In this document: positions 48,430 through 59,389 of the stretch, piece after piece
How positions within the stretch are numbered: the first letter of the stretch is position 1
Layout: each line of letters starts with the position of its first letter
Source: Prochlorococcus sp. AG-347-L20
GTDB lineage: Bacteria; Cyanobacteriota; Cyanobacteriia; PCC-6307; Cyanobiaceae
Reading direction: 5' to 3'
DNA length: 64,000 nucleotides
NCBI GenBank assembly: GCA_003281225.1
Contig: QCCP01000001.1
Span: 62,001-126,000, forward strand
The notes under the pieces: model-generated
The model's input: only the letters and a program-made list of their open reading frames with translations
Database searches by the model: none
Told to the model about the DNA's origin: nothing
Position numbers and translations under genes: made by a program

Positions 48430-49058
48430 CAACACTTGAAACTTTAAAGTGGGATGGTAAAAAATCAGGCAAAGTTTCTATTGATTTAGCAGTTGCTAAA
48501 GAATCTTCTTCGGCAGACTTAATCCATAGAGCAGTCCTTAGACAGCTAGCAAATAAAAGACAAGGGACAGCATCAACTTTGACAAGATCTGAAGTGCGCG
48601 GGGGCGGTAGAAAGCCATACAAACAAAAAGGTACAGGAAGAGCTCGTCAAGGATCAATAAGGACACCCTTAAGACCTGGTGGCGGAATTATTTTTGGACC
48701 GAAGCCACGTTCTTACAATCTTGATATGAATCGTAAGGAACGTAGATTAGCTCTTAGAACAGCTCTTATGTCCAGAGTATCTGATATAAAGGCTGTTGAA
48801 GATTTTGGATCTACTTTAAAGCAGCCTAAAACAAGTGATATCATCAATGGCCTTGCTCGATTAGGTATACAAAAAACTGAAAAAGTTTTGGTTATTCTTG
48901 ATAGTCCTTCCGATATTATAAAAAAATCCATTAATAATATTGAGAAAGTAAAATTAATCGCCGCCGATCAATTAAATGTATTTGATATTATCAATGCCAA
49001 TAAATTGGTAATAGGTCAATCAGCGATAGATAAAATTCAGGAGGTTTATGCATCATGA
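48426..49058 (+). CDS. rplD: 50S ribosomal protein L4
   Basis: Exit-tunnel protein. The 210-residue sequence contains the tunnel loop region [20 protein letters not shown] and [17 protein letters not shown]-type basic segments, followed by [13 protein letters not shown]. It begins inside the last codons of rplC (4-bp overlap) with a strong AGGAGG 9 bp before its ATG, so translation is coupled. Confidence 0.98.
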   Translation: MTTLETLKWDGKKSGKVSIDLAVAKESSSADLIHRAVLRQLANKRQGTASTLTRSEVRGGGRKPYKQKGTGRARQGSIRTPLRPGGGIIFGPKPRSYNLDMNRKERRLALRTALMSRVSDIKAVEDFGSTLKQPKTSDIINGLARLGIQKTEKVLVILDSPSDIIKKSINNIEKVKLIAADQLNVFDIINANKLVIGQSAIDKIQEVYAS

Positions 49059-49357
49059 GTAAATTATTCGATTCTCGTTTAGCCGATGTAATACGAAAGC
49101 CAGTTATTACTGAAAAAGCTACAAATGCACTAGATCTTAACCAATATACTTTCGAAGTAGATCATAGAGCGGCTAAACCACAAATAAAGGCAGCTATTGA
49201 AGCCTTGTTCAGTGTTAAAGTCATAGGAGTTAACACTATGAATCCTCCTAGGAGAACAAGAAGAGTCGGGAAATTTTCCGGTAAACGTTCTCAGGTCAAG
49301 AAGGCAATTGTACGTCTTGCTGAAGGAGACAAAATCCAACTATTTCCAGAATCTTAA
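49055..49357 (+). CDS. rplW: 50S ribosomal protein L23
   Basis: Exit-site protein that docks trigger factor and SRP. The 100-residue protein has [35 protein letters not shown] and [21 protein letters not shown]. It overlaps rplD by 4 bp and has a CAGGAGGTTT Shine-Dalgarno inside rplD. Confidence 0.98.
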   Translation: MSKLFDSRLADVIRKPVITEKATNALDLNQYTFEVDHRAAKPQIKAAIEALFSVKVIGVNTMNPPRRTRRVGKFSGKRSQVKKAIVRLAEGDKIQLFPES

Positions 49358-49369
49358 GGAGTTTTAATC

Positions 49370-50233
49370 ATGGCAATACGTAAATTTAAACCTTATACAC
49401 CTGGCACTAGGCAGAGAGTAGTTACTGACTTTAGTGAAATTACAAGTGCAAAACCTGAAAGATCACTAATAGTTTCAAAACATAGAGTTAAAGGTAGGAA
49501 TAATCGTGGAGTTATTACTTGTCGTCATCGTGGAGGTGGTCACAAAAGGCAATATAGATTGGTTGACTTTAGAAGAGATAAAAGAAATATCAACGCTAAA
49601 GTTGCAGCTATACACTACGATCCTCATAGAAATGCAAGGTTGGCACTTTTATTTTACGAAGATGGAGAGAAAAGATATATTATCGCTCCAGCAGGAGTAA
49701 AAGTCGGACAAAATGTCATTTCTGGAGAAAGTGTTCCAATTGAAGATGGAAATGCAATGCCGCTTTCTGTTATGCCATTAGGATCTAGTGTTCATTGTGT
49801 TGAGTTATACGCAGGTAGGGGTGCTCAAATGGTTAGATCCGCAGGAGCTAGTGCTCAAGTTATGGCAAAAGAGGGAGATTATGTTGCTTTAAAACTCCCA
49901 TCTACTGAGGTAAGACTTGTAAGAAAAGAATGCTACGCAACTCTTGGTGAAGTAGGTAATTCTGAAATTAGAAATACTAGCTTAGGTAAAGCAGGAAGAA
50001 GAAGATGGCTTGGAAGAAGGCCCCAAGTAAGAGGTAGTGTAATGAACCCATGTGATCATCCACATGGAGGAGGAGAGGGAAAAGCACCAATTGGTAGAGC
50101 AGGCCCAGTTACTCCATGGGGTAAGCCAGCTCTTGGACTAAAGACACGTAAAAAGAACAAACCAAGTAATAAATTAGTTGTTCGAAGACGCCGTCGCGTT
50201 TCTAAGAGGAGTAGAGGAGGAAGAGACTCTTGA
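49370..50233 (+). CDS. rplB: 50S ribosomal protein L2
   Basis: Universal 23S-binding protein at the subunit interface. The 287-residue protein has [44 protein letters not shown], and the C-terminal peptidyl-transferase motif [20 protein letters not shown] with the invariant His. AAGGAG precedes its ATG by 9 bp. Confidence 0.98.
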
Positions 50234-50270
50234 TTACTTCATTTATTATTTCAATTTCTATTACATAATC

Positions 50271-50549
50271 ATGGGACGTTCACTAAAAAAAGGACCTTTT
50301 ATAGCAGATAGCCTGCTCAAGAAGGTAGAAAAACAAAATACCGATAATGACAAGTCTGTTATCAAAACTTGGTCGAGATCCTCTACGATTTTACCTTTAA
50401 TGATCGGTCACACAATCGCTGTACATAATGGCAAGACTCACATTCCAGTATTTATTACTGAACAAATGATTGGTCATAAACTCGGTGAATTTGCTCCTAC
50501 ACGCACTTATCGAGGTCATATAAGAGATAAGAAAGGAGCAAAATCATGA
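50271..50549 (+). CDS. rpsS: 30S ribosomal protein S19
   Basis: Head protein of the 30S subunit that contacts the A-site tRNA. The correct start is ATG at 50271, giving 92 residues beginning [20 protein letters not shown], with [22 protein letters not shown] and [16 protein letters not shown]. The same frame is open back to 50178 inside rplB, but that part is not S19. No Shine-Dalgarno is apparent. The stop overlaps rplV by 4 bp. Confidence 0.98.
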
Positions 50550-50932
50550 CAAAAACACCTGAAACAACAAAAACAGCAATTGCTCATGGGAATTATGTTC
50601 GTGGATCAGCCTCTAAAGTGAGAAGAGTTTTGGATCAGATAAGGGGTAGATCTTATAGAGATGCATTGATTATGTTGGAATTTATGCCTTACAGATCTAC
50701 AGACCCCATTACTAAAGTTCTAAGATCTGCTGTTGCTAATGCAGAACATAACCTTGGAATGGATCCATCTACCCTAGTTATTTCCTCTGCATGGGCTAAT
50801 AGTGGTCCAGTAATGAAAAGGTATAGACCTAGAGCTCAAGGTCGAGCTTTTTCAATCAAAAAACAGACTTGCCACATCAGTATTTCTGTTGAGTCTGCTC
50901 CTACTCAAACTAATGCGGAGGTACAAAACTAA
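50546..50932 (+). CDS. rplV: 50S ribosomal protein L22
   Basis: Exit-tunnel protein. The 128-residue sequence has [36 protein letters not shown] and the tunnel loop region [22 protein letters not shown]. It starts within the last codons of rpsS with an AAAGGAG element and shares its last base with the rpsC ATG (TAATG). Confidence 0.97.
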
Positions 50933-51663
50933 TGGGACATAAAATACATCCTTCTGGACTAAGATTAGGAATTACACAAGAGCATCGCTCTAAGTGGTTT
51001 GCTACTTCTAAAACGTATCCAATTCTTCTCCAAGAAGATTTTAAAATTCGTACCTTTATACAAAAAAAATATGGAGCAGCAGGAATTAGCGATGTCTTAA
51101 TAGCAAGAAAAGCTGACCAACTGGAACTTGAATTAAAAACAGCAAGACCAGGAGTTATAGTTGGAAGACAAGGAAGTGGTATTGAAGAATTAAGATCTGG
51201 CATTCAAAAAACTATAGGTGATAGAACAAGGCAAGTCAGAATAAACGTTGTTGAAGTTGAACGCGTAGACGCTGATGCTTTTTTACTAGCTGAATATATT
51301 GCTCAACAACTAGAAAAAAGAGTCGCCTTTAGAAGAACTATTAGGATGGCCTTACAAAGGGCTCAAAGGGCTGGAGTTCTGGGTCTTAAAATTCAAGTAG
51401 GGGGAAGGTTGAATGGAGCTGAAATAGCTAGAACTGAATGGACTAGAGAAGGTAGAGTACCTTTACATACTTTGAGAGCTGAAATTGACTACGCAACACG
51501 TGAAGCTAATACAACTTACGGTGTTCTAGGCATTAAAGTTTGGGTTTTCAAAGGTGAAGTTCTCCCTAAAGAAGAACAAACTATCCCTGTGGGTGCGAGC
51601 CCTAAGAGGAAAGCTAGTAGAAGACCTCAGCAATTTGAGGATCGTTCAAATGAGAATTCATAG
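50932..51663 (+). CDS. rpsC: 30S ribosomal protein S3
   Basis: mRNA-entry protein with a KH domain. The 243-residue protein starts [22 protein letters not shown], has the KH loop [17 protein letters not shown], and the C-domain [33 protein letters not shown] lies 12 bp before the ATG, within rplV. The basic tail is slightly extended. Confidence 0.98.
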   Translation: MGHKIHPSGLRLGITQEHRSKWFATSKTYPILLQEDFKIRTFIQKKYGAAGISDVLIARKADQLELELKTARPGVIVGRQGSGIEELRSGIQKTIGDRTRQVRINVVEVERVDADAFLLAEYIAQQLEKRVAFRRTIRMALQRAQRAGVLGLKIQVGGRLNGAEIARTEWTREGRVPLHTLRAEIDYATREANTTYGVLGIKVWVFKGEVLPKEEQTIPVGASPKRKASRRPQQFEDRSNENS

Positions 51664-51674
51664 GAGGTATAAAA

Positions 51675-52157
51675 ATGCTTAGTCCAAAACGTACTAAATT
51701 CCGTAAACAACATAGAGGCAGAATGAGGGGTGTAGCCTCAAAAGGTAATACTATTGCATTCGGTCAATTTGCTCTCCAAGCTCAAGACTGTGGCTGGGTA
51801 ACTGCACGTCAGATTGAAGCAAGCAGAAGAGCTATGACTAGATATATCAAACGTGGTGGTCAAATCTGGATAAGAATATTTCCTGATAAACCCGTAACCA
51901 TGAGACCTGCCGAAACCAGAATGGGTTCTGGTAAAGGTAATCCAGAGTTTTGGGTCGCAGTTGTAAAACCTGGAAGAATACTTTTTGAAATGGGTGGTGA
52001 GGATATCACTGAGGAAATTGCAAAAGAAGCTATGCGTCTGGCTCAATACAAACTTCCTGTAAAAACTAAATTTATCTCAATTGATAAAAAGCTAGAAAAT
52101 TCCTCCCAAGAAAATACAAAAAATATTAAAAAATCTCAAGAGGAGGTTAAACAATGA
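51675..52157 (+). CDS. rplP: 50S ribosomal protein L16
   Basis: Central-protuberance protein near the A-site tRNA. The 160-residue protein has [46 protein letters not shown] and [19 protein letters not shown]. It has a Lys/Gln/Asn-rich C-terminal extension of about 20 residues beyond the usual end. AGGAGG lies 8 bp before the ATG. Confidence 0.97.
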   Translation: MLSPKRTKFRKQHRGRMRGVASKGNTIAFGQFALQAQDCGWVTARQIEASRRAMTRYIKRGGQIWIRIFPDKPVTMRPAETRMGSGKGNPEFWVAVVKPGRILFEMGGEDITEEIAKEAMRLAQYKLPVKTKFISIDKKLENSSQENTKNIKKSQEEVKQ

Positions 52158-52372
52158 AAAACTCAGAGTCACTTAAGGAATTTAAAAAATTAAATTCTGA
52201 ACAAATTACTGAAAAGATTGACCAATTACGAAAAGATCTTTTTGACTTGAGATTCAAGCAAGCTACAAGACAGCTCAATGAAACTCATAAATTTAAAATT
52301 ATCAAGAAACAAGTTGCGCAATTACTGACTCTCAGTAAGAGTCAATCTGCTTCTAAAACAACTTCTGATTAA
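52154..52372 (+). CDS. rpmC: 50S ribosomal protein L29
   Basis: Exit-site protein, 72 residues, two helices with [19 protein letters not shown], the family signature. It overlaps rplP by 4 bp and has an AGGAGG in the end of rplP. rpsQ follows after 9 bp. Confidence 0.95.
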   Translation: MKNSESLKEFKKLNSEQITEKIDQLRKDLFDLRFKQATRQLNETHKFKIIKKQVAQLLTLSKSQSASKTTSD

Positions 52373-52381
52373 TTATTAGTT

Positions 52382-52648
52382 ATGGCACTTAAAGAAAGAA
52401 TTGGTACTGTTGTCAGCGACAAAATGGATAAAACAGTTGTTGTTGCTGTTATTAACAGATATCCACATCCCACTTATAAAAAAATTGTAAGTAGAACTAC
52501 TCGATATAAGGCGCATGATCCAGAAAATACATGCGTTTTAGGTGATCGAGTTAAAATTAGAGAAACTAGACCGCTTAGTGCTCATAAAAGATGGGCCATA
52601 GAAGAGATTCTCAATAAAACAAGTCAGGCTAAGGAGGTTAAAAAATGA
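52382..52648 (+). CDS. rpsQ: 30S ribosomal protein S17
   Basis: Primary 16S-binding protein with an OB fold. The 88 residues contain [19 protein letters not shown] and [18 protein letters not shown], which cover the family core. Unlike its neighbours it has no Shine-Dalgarno (TTAATTATTAGTTATG). The stop overlaps the rplN start by 4 bp. Confidence 0.97.
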   Translation: MALKERIGTVVSDKMDKTVVVAVINRYPHPTYKKIVSRTTRYKAHDPENTCVLGDRVKIRETRPLSAHKRWAIEEILNKTSQAKEVKK

Positions 52649-53010
52649 TTCAACAAGAAACTTATTTAACAGTTGCCGATAATAGCGGAGCAAAAAGACT
52701 CCAATGTATTAGGGTTTTAGGTTCTAATAGAAGGTATGCACATGTCGGGGATGTAATCGTAGCAACTGTAAAAGATGCTCTTCCTAACATGGGAGTTAAG
52801 AAATCTGAAGTTGTTAAAGCTGTTATCGTCAGAACTAAAGCAACATTAAGAAGAAATACTGGTAATTCAATCAGATTTGATGACAATGCGGCAGTTTTGA
52901 TTAATGAAGATAAGAATCCAAAAGGTACTAGAGTCTTTGGTCCTGTAGCTAGAGAACTGCGGGAAAAAAATTATACAAAGATTGTTTCTCTTGCTCCGGA
53001 GGTGATTTAA
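52645..53010 (+). CDS. rplN: 50S ribosomal protein L14
   Basis: Interface protein of the 50S subunit. The 121 residues show [52 protein letters not shown], and [35 protein letters not shown] precedes the ATG within rpsQ. rplX starts at the base after its stop. Confidence 0.98.
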   Translation: MIQQETYLTVADNSGAKRLQCIRVLGSNRRYAHVGDVIVATVKDALPNMGVKKSEVVKAVIVRTKATLRRNTGNSIRFDDNAAVLINEDKNPKGTRVFGPVARELREKNYTKIVSLAPEVI

Positions 53011-53367
53011 ATGTTGGATTCATTAAAGCAAAAGAAAAATTTCCATAGAATAAAAATGAGAATCAAAACTGGAGATTTGGTAAAAGTAATTAATGGCAAG
53101 GACAAAGGGAAAACTGGTGAAGTTTTAAAAACTATCCCTCTTGAAAATAGAGTAGTTGTAAAGGGAATTAACCTTAGGACCAAACATGTAAAACCAACTC
53201 AGGAAGGAGAAACTGGAAGAATTCTTACAGAGGAAGCATCGTTACATGCATCAAATGTAATGTTTTTTTCAAAGGATAAAAATCTTACAAGTAAGATTGA
53301 ATACTTTATTGATAAAGAGGGGGTTAAGAAAAGAAGATTGAAGAAAACTGGTGAAGTAATTGATTAA
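53011..53367 (+). CDS. rplX: 50S ribosomal protein L24
   Basis: Assembly-initiating protein with a KOW motif, here [20 protein letters not shown], followed by [15 protein letters not shown]. The 118-residue version carries about 15 extra N-terminal residues before MRIKTGD. The upstream ATG is supported by GGAGGTG in the end of rplN. A 74-bp gap with no Shine-Dalgarno follows before rplE. Confidence 0.97.
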   Translation: MLDSLKQKKNFHRIKMRIKTGDLVKVINGKDKGKTGEVLKTIPLENRVVVKGINLRTKHVKPTQEGETGRILTEEASLHASNVMFFSKDKNLTSKIEYFIDKEGVKKRRLKKTGEVID

Positions 53368-53441
53368 TTTTTCATCAGAAACCAGATTTCAACTTTTTCT
53401 AATTTATCAATTCTGACAAAGACCAGAATTAACAAAAAATT

Positions 53442-53981
53442 ATGACTCTAAAAAATCGCTACAAAGAATCAATAAGACCAAAACTTTTAAAGGACCTTGG
53501 TCTTAAAAATATTCATCAAGTACCTAAAGTTGTCAAAGTCAACGTTAACAGAGGTCTTGGTGAAGCAGCTTCGAATTCGAAAGCTCTTGAAGCCTCTTTA
53601 AATGAAATGGCAACAATTACAGGACAAAAGGCTTTAGTAACTAGGGCCAAAAAAGCTATCGCGGGTTTTAAAATTCGTGAGGGCATGCCTATTGGTTGTA
53701 CTGTAACTTTGAGGGGAGACAGGATGTATTCTTTTTTGGAGAGATTTATAAATCTAGCTTTACCAAGAATAAGAGACTTTAGAGGAGTTAATCCAAAAAG
53801 TTTTGATGGGAGAGGTAATTACACCGTTGGCGTGAAAGAGCAATTGATTTTTCCTGAAATCTCTTTTGATAAAATAGATTCAATAAGAGGTATGGATATA
53901 ACTATTGTCACTAGTGCAAAATCAGATCAAGAAGGTAAAGCTCTTTTGCAGGAGTTAGGAATGCCTTTTAGTAAGAATTAA
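53442..53981 (+). CDS. rplE: 50S ribosomal protein L5
   Basis: 5S-rRNA-binding central-protuberance protein. The 179 residues contain [46 protein letters not shown] and [22 protein letters not shown]. The gene for S14 usually placed after L5 in other bacteria is absent here; rpsH follows after 9 bp. Confidence 0.98.
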   Translation: MTLKNRYKESIRPKLLKDLGLKNIHQVPKVVKVNVNRGLGEAASNSKALEASLNEMATITGQKALVTRAKKAIAGFKIREGMPIGCTVTLRGDRMYSFLERFINLALPRIRDFRGVNPKSFDGRGNYTVGVKEQLIFPEISFDKIDSIRGMDITIVTSAKSDQEGKALLQELGMPFSKN

Positions 53982-53990
53982 ATTAAAACT

Positions 53991-54392
53991 ATGTCAAATC
54001 ACGATCCTATTTCAGATATGCTAACTCGAATTAGAAATGCGAGTCAAAAAAAGCATACAACCACAACAATCCCAGGTTCAAAAATGTCCTTAAGTATCGC
54101 CAAAGTACTTCAAAAAGAGGGGTTCATTTCTGACATTAATGAGGAAGGTGAAGGTTATAAATCACAAATAATACTCGGCCTCAAATATAGTGGAAAAAAC
54201 AAATTTCCTACTATTCGATCTATGCAAAGAGTTAGTAAACCTGGTTTGAGAATATATAAAAATACTAGAGGTTTACCAAAAGTTCTTGGAGGTCTTGGAG
54301 TTGCCATAATATCGACTTCTAAAGGCGTTATGAGTGATCGCGATGCTAGAAAGCAAGGCATTGGTGGCGAAGTCCTCTGCTATGTTTATTAA
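53991..54392 (+). CDS. rpsH: 30S ribosomal protein S8
   Basis: 16S-binding protein that often represses the spc operon in other bacteria. The 133-residue protein starts [19 protein letters not shown], has [25 protein letters not shown], and the end [27 protein letters not shown] 12-bp gap separates it from rplF. Confidence 0.98.
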   Translation: MSNHDPISDMLTRIRNASQKKHTTTTIPGSKMSLSIAKVLQKEGFISDINEEGEGYKSQIILGLKYSGKNKFPTIRSMQRVSKPGLRIYKNTRGLPKVLGGLGVAIISTSKGVMSDRDARKQGIGGEVLCYVY

Positions 54393-54404
54393 GGAGAATT
54401 AATC

Positions 54405-54944
54405 ATGTCAAGAATCGGAAAAACACCAGTACTTATTCCAGAAAAAGTTACAGTTGATTTTGATGGATTAACAGTTACAGTTAAAGGCCCAAAGGGTGAG
54501 TTAAAACGTCTCATGCCTGAGGGAGTTAGTTTTGATAAGAAAGATAATACTATTGTCGTAAGTCCTACCACAACCAAAATACATTCAAGGCAGAGACATG
54601 GTTTATGTAGAGCTTTAATTGCAAATATGGTTGAAGGGGTTACTCAAGGTTTTTCAAAGAAACTAGAAATTGTAGGCGTTGGATCAAGAGCACAAGTAAA
54701 AGGTAAAAATCTAGTTGTAAGTGCAGGATATAGTCATCCTGTAGAAATGATCCCCCCTGATGGTATAACATACAAAGTTGAGAGTAATACAAACGTTACC
54801 GTATCTGGAATTGATAAGGAAATTGTTGGCAATGAAGCAGCAAAAATCAGATCAATTAGACCTCCAGAGCCATATAAAGGAAAAGGAATTAAATACCATG
54901 ATGAGAGAATTCTCAGAAAAGCTGGTAAATCTGGCAAAAAATAA
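54405..54944 (+). CDS. rplF: 50S ribosomal protein L6
   Basis: Two-domain protein near the GTPase-associated centre. The 179 residues include [44 protein letters not shown], and the end [27 protein letters not shown]. An AAGGAG element precedes the ATG. Confidence 0.98.
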   Translation: MSRIGKTPVLIPEKVTVDFDGLTVTVKGPKGELKRLMPEGVSFDKKDNTIVVSPTTTKIHSRQRHGLCRALIANMVEGVTQGFSKKLEIVGVGSRAQVKGKNLVVSAGYSHPVEMIPPDGITYKVESNTNVTVSGIDKEIVGNEAAKIRSIRPPEPYKGKGIKYHDERILRKAGKSGKK

Positions 54945-54958
54945 TTTCAATTAAAAAA

Positions 54959-55327
54959 ATGACCAAACTTTCCAGGAAATTACAAACCCAAAAAAGGCAT
55001 AGAAGATTAAGGAGATACTTAATTGGAGATGCAACGCGTCCAAGATTGTCAGTTTTTCGCTCCAATAACCATATTTATGCCCAGGTTATAGATGATAGCG
55101 CTCAAACAACAATTTGTTCAGCTTCAACTGTTGATAAGGAACTAAGAGAAAAATCTGAGAAATTACCTTCTGATTGTAATTCTTCTTCCATTGTTGGAAA
55201 ATTATTAGCAAAGAGAGCGATAAAAAAAGGTATTAAGCAAGTAATTTTTGACCGTGGAGGTAATCTATATCACGGTAGAGTAAAGGCACTTGCAGATGCC
55301 GCTCGTGAAGCTGGCCTAGAATTCTAA
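54959..55327 (+). CDS. rplR: 50S ribosomal protein L18
   Basis: 5S-rRNA-binding protein. The 122 residues include [36 protein letters not shown], and [26 protein letters not shown]. No Shine-Dalgarno is visible in the 14-bp AT-only spacer before it. Confidence 0.97.
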   Translation: MTKLSRKLQTQKRHRRLRRYLIGDATRPRLSVFRSNNHIYAQVIDDSAQTTICSASTVDKELREKSEKLPSDCNSSSIVGKLLAKRAIKKGIKQVIFDRGGNLYHGRVKALADAAREAGLEF

Positions 55328-55343
55328 CTCTTAATTTTTTACT

Positions 55344-55967
55344 ATGACTGACACTCCAACAAAACAAGAAATTCAATCCAAGAACGATAATGTTCCTGGA
55401 GCTACTACGCCCGTAGAACAAAAAAAGAATAATCGTAATGATCGAAAGAGAAATAGAAGAGGTGATTCAAAAAATCTAGAGAGAGATTCTGATTGGCAAG
55501 AAAGAGTTGTTCAAATTCGACGGGTTTCTAAGACTGTTAAGGGTGGAAAAAAAATGAGTTTTAGAGCAATTGTTGTTGTAGGTAATGAGAAAGGTCAAGT
55601 TGGAGTTGGAGTTGGCAAAGCAGGTGATGTCATTGGTGCGGTGAGAAAGGGAGTTTCAGATGGTAAAAAGAATCTTGTTAGGGTTCCTTTAACCCCAAAT
55701 AATTCAATACCGACTTTATCTTTAGGTCGAGATGGTGCTGCTAATGTACTAATTAGACCAGCCGCCCCAGGTACAGGTGTAATTGCTGGCGGTTCAATAA
55801 GGACAGTTTTAGAATTAGCGGGCATAAAAAATGTCTTAGCAAAAAGATTGGGTAGTAAAACACCTTTGAATAATGCAAGAGCTGCTATGGTAGCTCTTTC
55901 TCAATTAAGAACACACAAATCTGCCTCAAGGGAGAGAGGCATCTCACTTGAACAGCTCTATTCTTGA
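55344..55967 (+). CDS. rpsE: 30S ribosomal protein S5
   Basis: Accuracy and helicase protein at the mRNA entry. The 207 residues include [46 protein letters not shown] and [24 protein letters not shown]. An Asn/Arg-rich N-terminal extension of about 45 residues precedes the conserved domain. No rpmD (L30) follows, as usual for cyanobacteria; rplO starts 5 bp later. Confidence 0.98.
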   Translation: MTDTPTKQEIQSKNDNVPGATTPVEQKKNNRNDRKRNRRGDSKNLERDSDWQERVVQIRRVSKTVKGGKKMSFRAIVVVGNEKGQVGVGVGKAGDVIGAVRKGVSDGKKNLVRVPLTPNNSIPTLSLGRDGAANVLIRPAAPGTGVIAGGSIRTVLELAGIKNVLAKRLGSKTPLNNARAAMVALSQLRTHKSASRERGISLEQLYS

Positions 55968-55972
55968 AAATT

Positions 55973-56431
55973 ATGACTTTAACATTAAATACACTTAAAT
56001 CAAACTCTGGCTCGAGAAAGAAAAAATTAAGAAAGGGTAGAGGTATTGCAGCCGGCCAGGGTGCATCATGTGGTTTTGGAATGAGAGGACAAAAATCACG
56101 TTCTGGAAGACCCACACGTCCAGGTTTTGAAGGTGGCCAAATGCCTCTATATAGAAGAGTTCCAAAATTAAAGCACTTTGAAATAATTAATCAAAAGAAC
56201 TTTTCCATAATAAATCTAGAAAAATTAAATGATTTCAAAGATAACGATACAGTTAACCTTGACTCGCTAGTTAAGAAAGGATTGATCTTCAAACCCAAAT
56301 TTCCTTTAAAAATTCTTGGTAATGGAAAAATTAATGTAAAGCTAAAAGTCCAAGCTCATGCATTTACAAAAGTTGCAAAACAAAAAATTGAGGACGCAGG
56401 TGGATCATGCGAGCTTATAAATAATAAATAA
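55973..56431 (+). CDS. rplO: 50S ribosomal protein L15
   Basis: Late-assembly 50S protein. ATG at 55973 gives 152 residues starting [18 protein letters not shown]; a TTG at 55964 is in frame but overlaps rpsE and adds only three residues. The conserved part is [26 protein letters not shown], then [14 protein letters not shown], and the C-terminal [20 protein letters not shown]. Confidence 0.96.
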   Translation: MTLTLNTLKSNSGSRKKKLRKGRGIAAGQGASCGFGMRGQKSRSGRPTRPGFEGGQMPLYRRVPKLKHFEIINQKNFSIINLEKLNDFKDNDTVNLDSLVKKGLIFKPKFPLKILGNGKINVKLKVQAHAFTKVAKQKIEDAGGSCELINNK

Positions 56432-56460
56432 ATTTACTAAAAATTTAGGTAAGCTTCAAA

Positions 56461-57780
56461 ATGTTTGTCAACAAAAGTAGAAATCCTAGCGCTTCTGAAA
56501 TACTTTCCCAATTATTTTTAAATAAAGAGTTAAGGAGTAGAGTTTTAACAACTTTGGGTCTTCTCCTTTTAGTAAGACTTGGTATATATATCCCTATGCC
56601 TGGTATTGATAGGGTCGCTTTTAAAAGTTTTATAGATCAAGGGGGGCAATTAATAGGTTTTTTAGATATTTTTACTGGAGGAGGAATTTCAACCTTAGGA
56701 ATATTCGCATTAGGCATACTTCCCTTTATTAACGCATCAATTATTATTCAGCTTCTCACAGCTTCATTGCCTGTGCTTGAAGATTTACAAAAAAATGAAG
56801 GAGAAGCGGGGAGAAGAAAAATTGCTCAAATAACTAGATATGTTTCATTAGGATGGGGTTTTTTGCAAAGTATAATTTTTTCTTTAATTCTCAGACAATA
56901 TGCTATAGAGGGGATAAGTGAAACTACATTTGTCTTACAAACCTCCATTGCCTTGGTTACTGGCTCAATGTTAGTAATGTGGTTTAGTGAAATTATTACG
57001 GAGAAAGGGATAGGTCAAGGTGCTTCACTGGTAATTTTTTTGAATATTGTTTCGACTTTACCTAAGGCTCTAAGTTCAACCATTGAAAAAGCTCAAACTG
57101 GCGATAGAGGAGATGTTTTAGGTATAGCAGTTTTACTTGGAGTATTTTTACTGACAATTGTTGGGATCATTTTTGTCCAAGAGGGAGCAAGACGCATTCC
57201 TATTGTTAGTGCAAAAAGGCAGATAGGAAATTCAACACTACTTCCTACAAGGCAAAGTTATTTACCTTTGAAACTAAATGCAGGAGGAGTCATGCCTATC
57301 ATATTTGCATCTGCTTTAATCTTTTTACCTATAACTATTGCAAATGTTACGGGCAATCCAGTCTTAATAAAATTGGCCAGTAGTTTAAATCCAGGATCTT
57401 CTAATCCATGGCCATATGCTCTTACATTCTTCTCCTTGATTTTGGGTTTCTCCTATTTTTATGCATCTCTTACTATCAATCCAGTTGATGTAGCTTCAAA
57501 TTTAAAAAAAGGAGGAGTAGCGATACCAGGAGTTAGACCAGGAACTAATACAGCAAACTACCTATCAGGTATACAAAATAGGTTGACTTTATTGGGAGGA
57601 TTATTTCTGGGTTCAGTAGCCATAATCCCAGCTGCAGTAGAAAGAGCTACAAATGTTCAGACCTTTCAAGGTTTAGGGGCAACATCATTACTTATTCTTG
57701 TGGGTGTTGCTATAGATACTGCTAAGCAAATTCAAACTTATGTTATTTCACAAAGGTATGAGGGACTAATTAACAATTAA
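56461..57780 (+). CDS. secY: protein translocase subunit SecY
   Basis: Core channel of the Sec translocon in plasma and thylakoid membranes. The 439-residue protein has 10 membrane helices, starts [28 protein letters not shown], and includes [32 protein letters not shown] and [19 protein letters not shown]. Its TAA shares one base with the adk ATG, the conserved secY-adk linkage. Confidence 0.98.
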   Translation: MFVNKSRNPSASEILSQLFLNKELRSRVLTTLGLLLLVRLGIYIPMPGIDRVAFKSFIDQGGQLIGFLDIFTGGGISTLGIFALGILPFINASIIIQLLTASLPVLEDLQKNEGEAGRRKIAQITRYVSLGWGFLQSIIFSLILRQYAIEGISETTFVLQTSIALVTGSMLVMWFSEIITEKGIGQGASLVIFLNIVSTLPKALSSTIEKAQTGDRGDVLGIAVLLGVFLLTIVGIIFVQEGARRIPIVSAKRQIGNSTLLPTRQSYLPLKLNAGGVMPIIFASALIFLPITIANVTGNPVLIKLASSLNPGSSNPWPYALTFFSLILGFSYFYASLTINPVDVASNLKKGGVAIPGVRPGTNTANYLSGIQNRLTLLGGLFLGSVAIIPAAVERATNVQTFQGLGATSLLILVGVAIDTAKQIQTYVISQRYEGLINN

Positions 57781-58328
57781 TGAAGAAACATTTACTATTT
57801 TTAGGAGCTCCTGGCGCAGGGAAAGGGACTCAAGCGGAATTGCTAAGTCAAACTAATTCTTACTTACACCTTTCTACTGGTGAATTATTAAGAAAAGAAA
57901 TCGAAATGAATACTACCCTGGGTATTCAGGTAAAGGATATTATGAATCGCGGGGAACTTGTTAGTGATGAACTTGTATTAAAGATCGTTAGACAAAATTT
58001 AGTCAAGGATAATAGTGGTTGGATTCTAGATGGTTACCCAAGAAATTTATCTCAAGCAAATTCATTGAATGAAGTTTTGAATGAAATAAATCAACCTTTG
58101 GAATTAGTTTTTTATTTAGATATTCCAGAAGAAGTACTAATCAAGCGTTTGCTTTTAAGAGGGAGAAAAGATGATACGGAAGAGACAATTAGAACAAGAG
58201 TTGATATTTATAAAAAAACTACAGAACCATTAATTCAATATTTTAAGGATCTCTCATTGTTAGAATATATTGATGCTGATAGAGATTTAAAAACCATTTC
58301 CTCTGATATCAAACAAAAAATGGCTTGA
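57780..58328 (+). CDS. adk: adenylate kinase
   Basis: Balances AMP, ADP and ATP. The 182-residue short form has P-loop [27 protein letters not shown], and [14 protein letters not shown], while the zinc-type LID of longer enzymes is reduced to [17 protein letters not shown]. It overlaps the secY stop by one base. The usual infA is not between adk and rpmJ. Confidence 0.97.
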   Translation: MKKHLLFLGAPGAGKGTQAELLSQTNSYLHLSTGELLRKEIEMNTTLGIQVKDIMNRGELVSDELVLKIVRQNLVKDNSGWILDGYPRNLSQANSLNEVLNEINQPLELVFYLDIPEEVLIKRLLLRGRKDDTEETIRTRVDIYKKTTEPLIQYFKDLSLLEYIDADRDLKTISSDIKQKMA

Positions 58329-58373
58329 TGATGATGTAGAATATAGTATTAACGTTTTATTTGTTAAACCCCT

Positions 58374-58490
58374 ATGAAGGTCAGATCTTCAGTCAAAAAA
58401 ATTAGTCCTGACGATCAGATCGTGAGGAGAAGAGGTAAAATCTATGTTATTAACAAGAAAAGACCTCGCAATAAACAGCGTCAGGGTTAA
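58374..58490 (+). CDS. rpmJ: 50S ribosomal protein L36
   Basis: A 38-codon gene, 45 bp after adk: [20 protein letters not shown] is followed by a basic tail with [13 protein letters not shown]. This is the C- form: the zinc-binding cysteines and histidine of classical L36 (C-x2-C-x12-C-x4-H) are all absent. It precedes rpsM in the usual order. Confidence 0.94.
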   Translation: MKVRSSVKKISPDDQIVRRRGKIYVINKKRPRNKQRQG

Positions 58491-58531
58491 ATTTCAACCC
58501 TCAAATTCAAACTTTTACCTATTCAAAACAC

Positions 58532-58897
58532 GTGGCCAGGATTGCAGGAATTGACATACCTCGCGAAAAGCGAGTTGAAATTGCACTTACATACGTCTAT
58601 GGAATTGGTTTAACGAGATCAAAGCTAATTCTTGCTAATACGGGTGTAAACCCGGATACTCGTGTCAAAGACCTTTCAGATTCCGATGTGCAAAAACTAA
58701 GAGGTGCTACAGAAGAATTCACTTTAGAAGGGGATTTGAGAAGAAAAGAGGGAATGGCTTTAAAACGTTTACAAGATATAGGGTGTATAAGAGGAAGAAG
58801 ACATAGAATGAGTCTTCCAGTAAGGGGTCAAAGAACTAGAACCAATGCAAGAACAAGAAGGGGTTCTAGGAAAACAGTTGCTGGAAGAAAAAAATAA
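58532..58897 (+). CDS. rpsM: 30S ribosomal protein S13
   Basis: Head protein contacting P-site tRNA. The 121 residues start at a GTG and read [25 protein letters not shown], with [21 protein letters not shown] and the tail [20 protein letters not shown]. No Shine-Dalgarno precedes it (TATTCAAAACACGTG). Confidence 0.98.
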   Translation: MARIAGIDIPREKRVEIALTYVYGIGLTRSKLILANTGVNPDTRVKDLSDSDVQKLRGATEEFTLEGDLRRKEGMALKRLQDIGCIRGRRHRMSLPVRGQRTRTNARTRRGSRKTVAGRKK

Positions 58898-58941
58898 ATA
58901 ACTAAATCTATTTACAAATTGAAGTATTAACTTAAAACATC

Positions 58942-59334
58942 ATGGCAGCTACAGTAAAAAAAACAGGTTCAAAGAAATCTAAACGTAATGTACCTAATGG
59001 TGTGGTACATATCCAAAGCACATTTAATAATACTATCGTCTCAATTACTGACACCTCTGGTCATGTAATTTCTTGGTCTTCTGCAGGCGCAAGTGGATTT
59101 AAAGGCGCTAGGAAAGGTACGCCATTTGCTGCTCAAACAGCTGCCGAAGCTGCAGCTAGAAGAGCACTTGATCAAGGTATGAGACAAATAGAAGTATTAG
59201 TTAGAGGGCCCGGCGCAGGTAGGGAAACGGCCATAAGAGCTTTACAAGTGGCCGGATTAGAAATAACTCTAATAAGAGATGTAACTCCATTACCTCATAA
59301 TGGATGTAGAAGACCTAAACGGAGACGCGTTTAG
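58942..59334 (+). CDS. rpsK: 30S ribosomal protein S11
   Basis: Platform protein. The 130 residues include [57 protein letters not shown], and the end [19 protein letters not shown]. The spacer to rpoA holds a C9A8 homopolymer tract. Confidence 0.98.
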   Translation: MAATVKKTGSKKSKRNVPNGVVHIQSTFNNTIVSITDTSGHVISWSSAGASGFKGARKGTPFAAQTAAEAAARRALDQGMRQIEVLVRGPGAGRETAIRALQVAGLEITLIRDVTPLPHNGCRRPKRRRV

Positions 59335-59351
59335 GTTTTAATCATTCTTAA

Positions 59352-59368
59352 CCCCCCCCCAAAAAAAA
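59352..59368 (+). repeat. C9A8 homopolymer tract between rpsK and rpoA
   Basis: Nine C residues followed by eight A residues, 22 bp before the rpoA GTG. G/C runs this long are otherwise almost absent from this DNA. Likely hypermutable in length. Confidence 0.9.
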
Positions 59369-59389
59369 CTCTTAACCTCATTATTTTCC

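Noticed and set aside
50178-50270. Upstream extension of the S19 frame into rplB
   Set aside because: The S19 family begins [10 protein letters not shown] at 50271; the extra 31 codons are out-of-frame rplB sequence.
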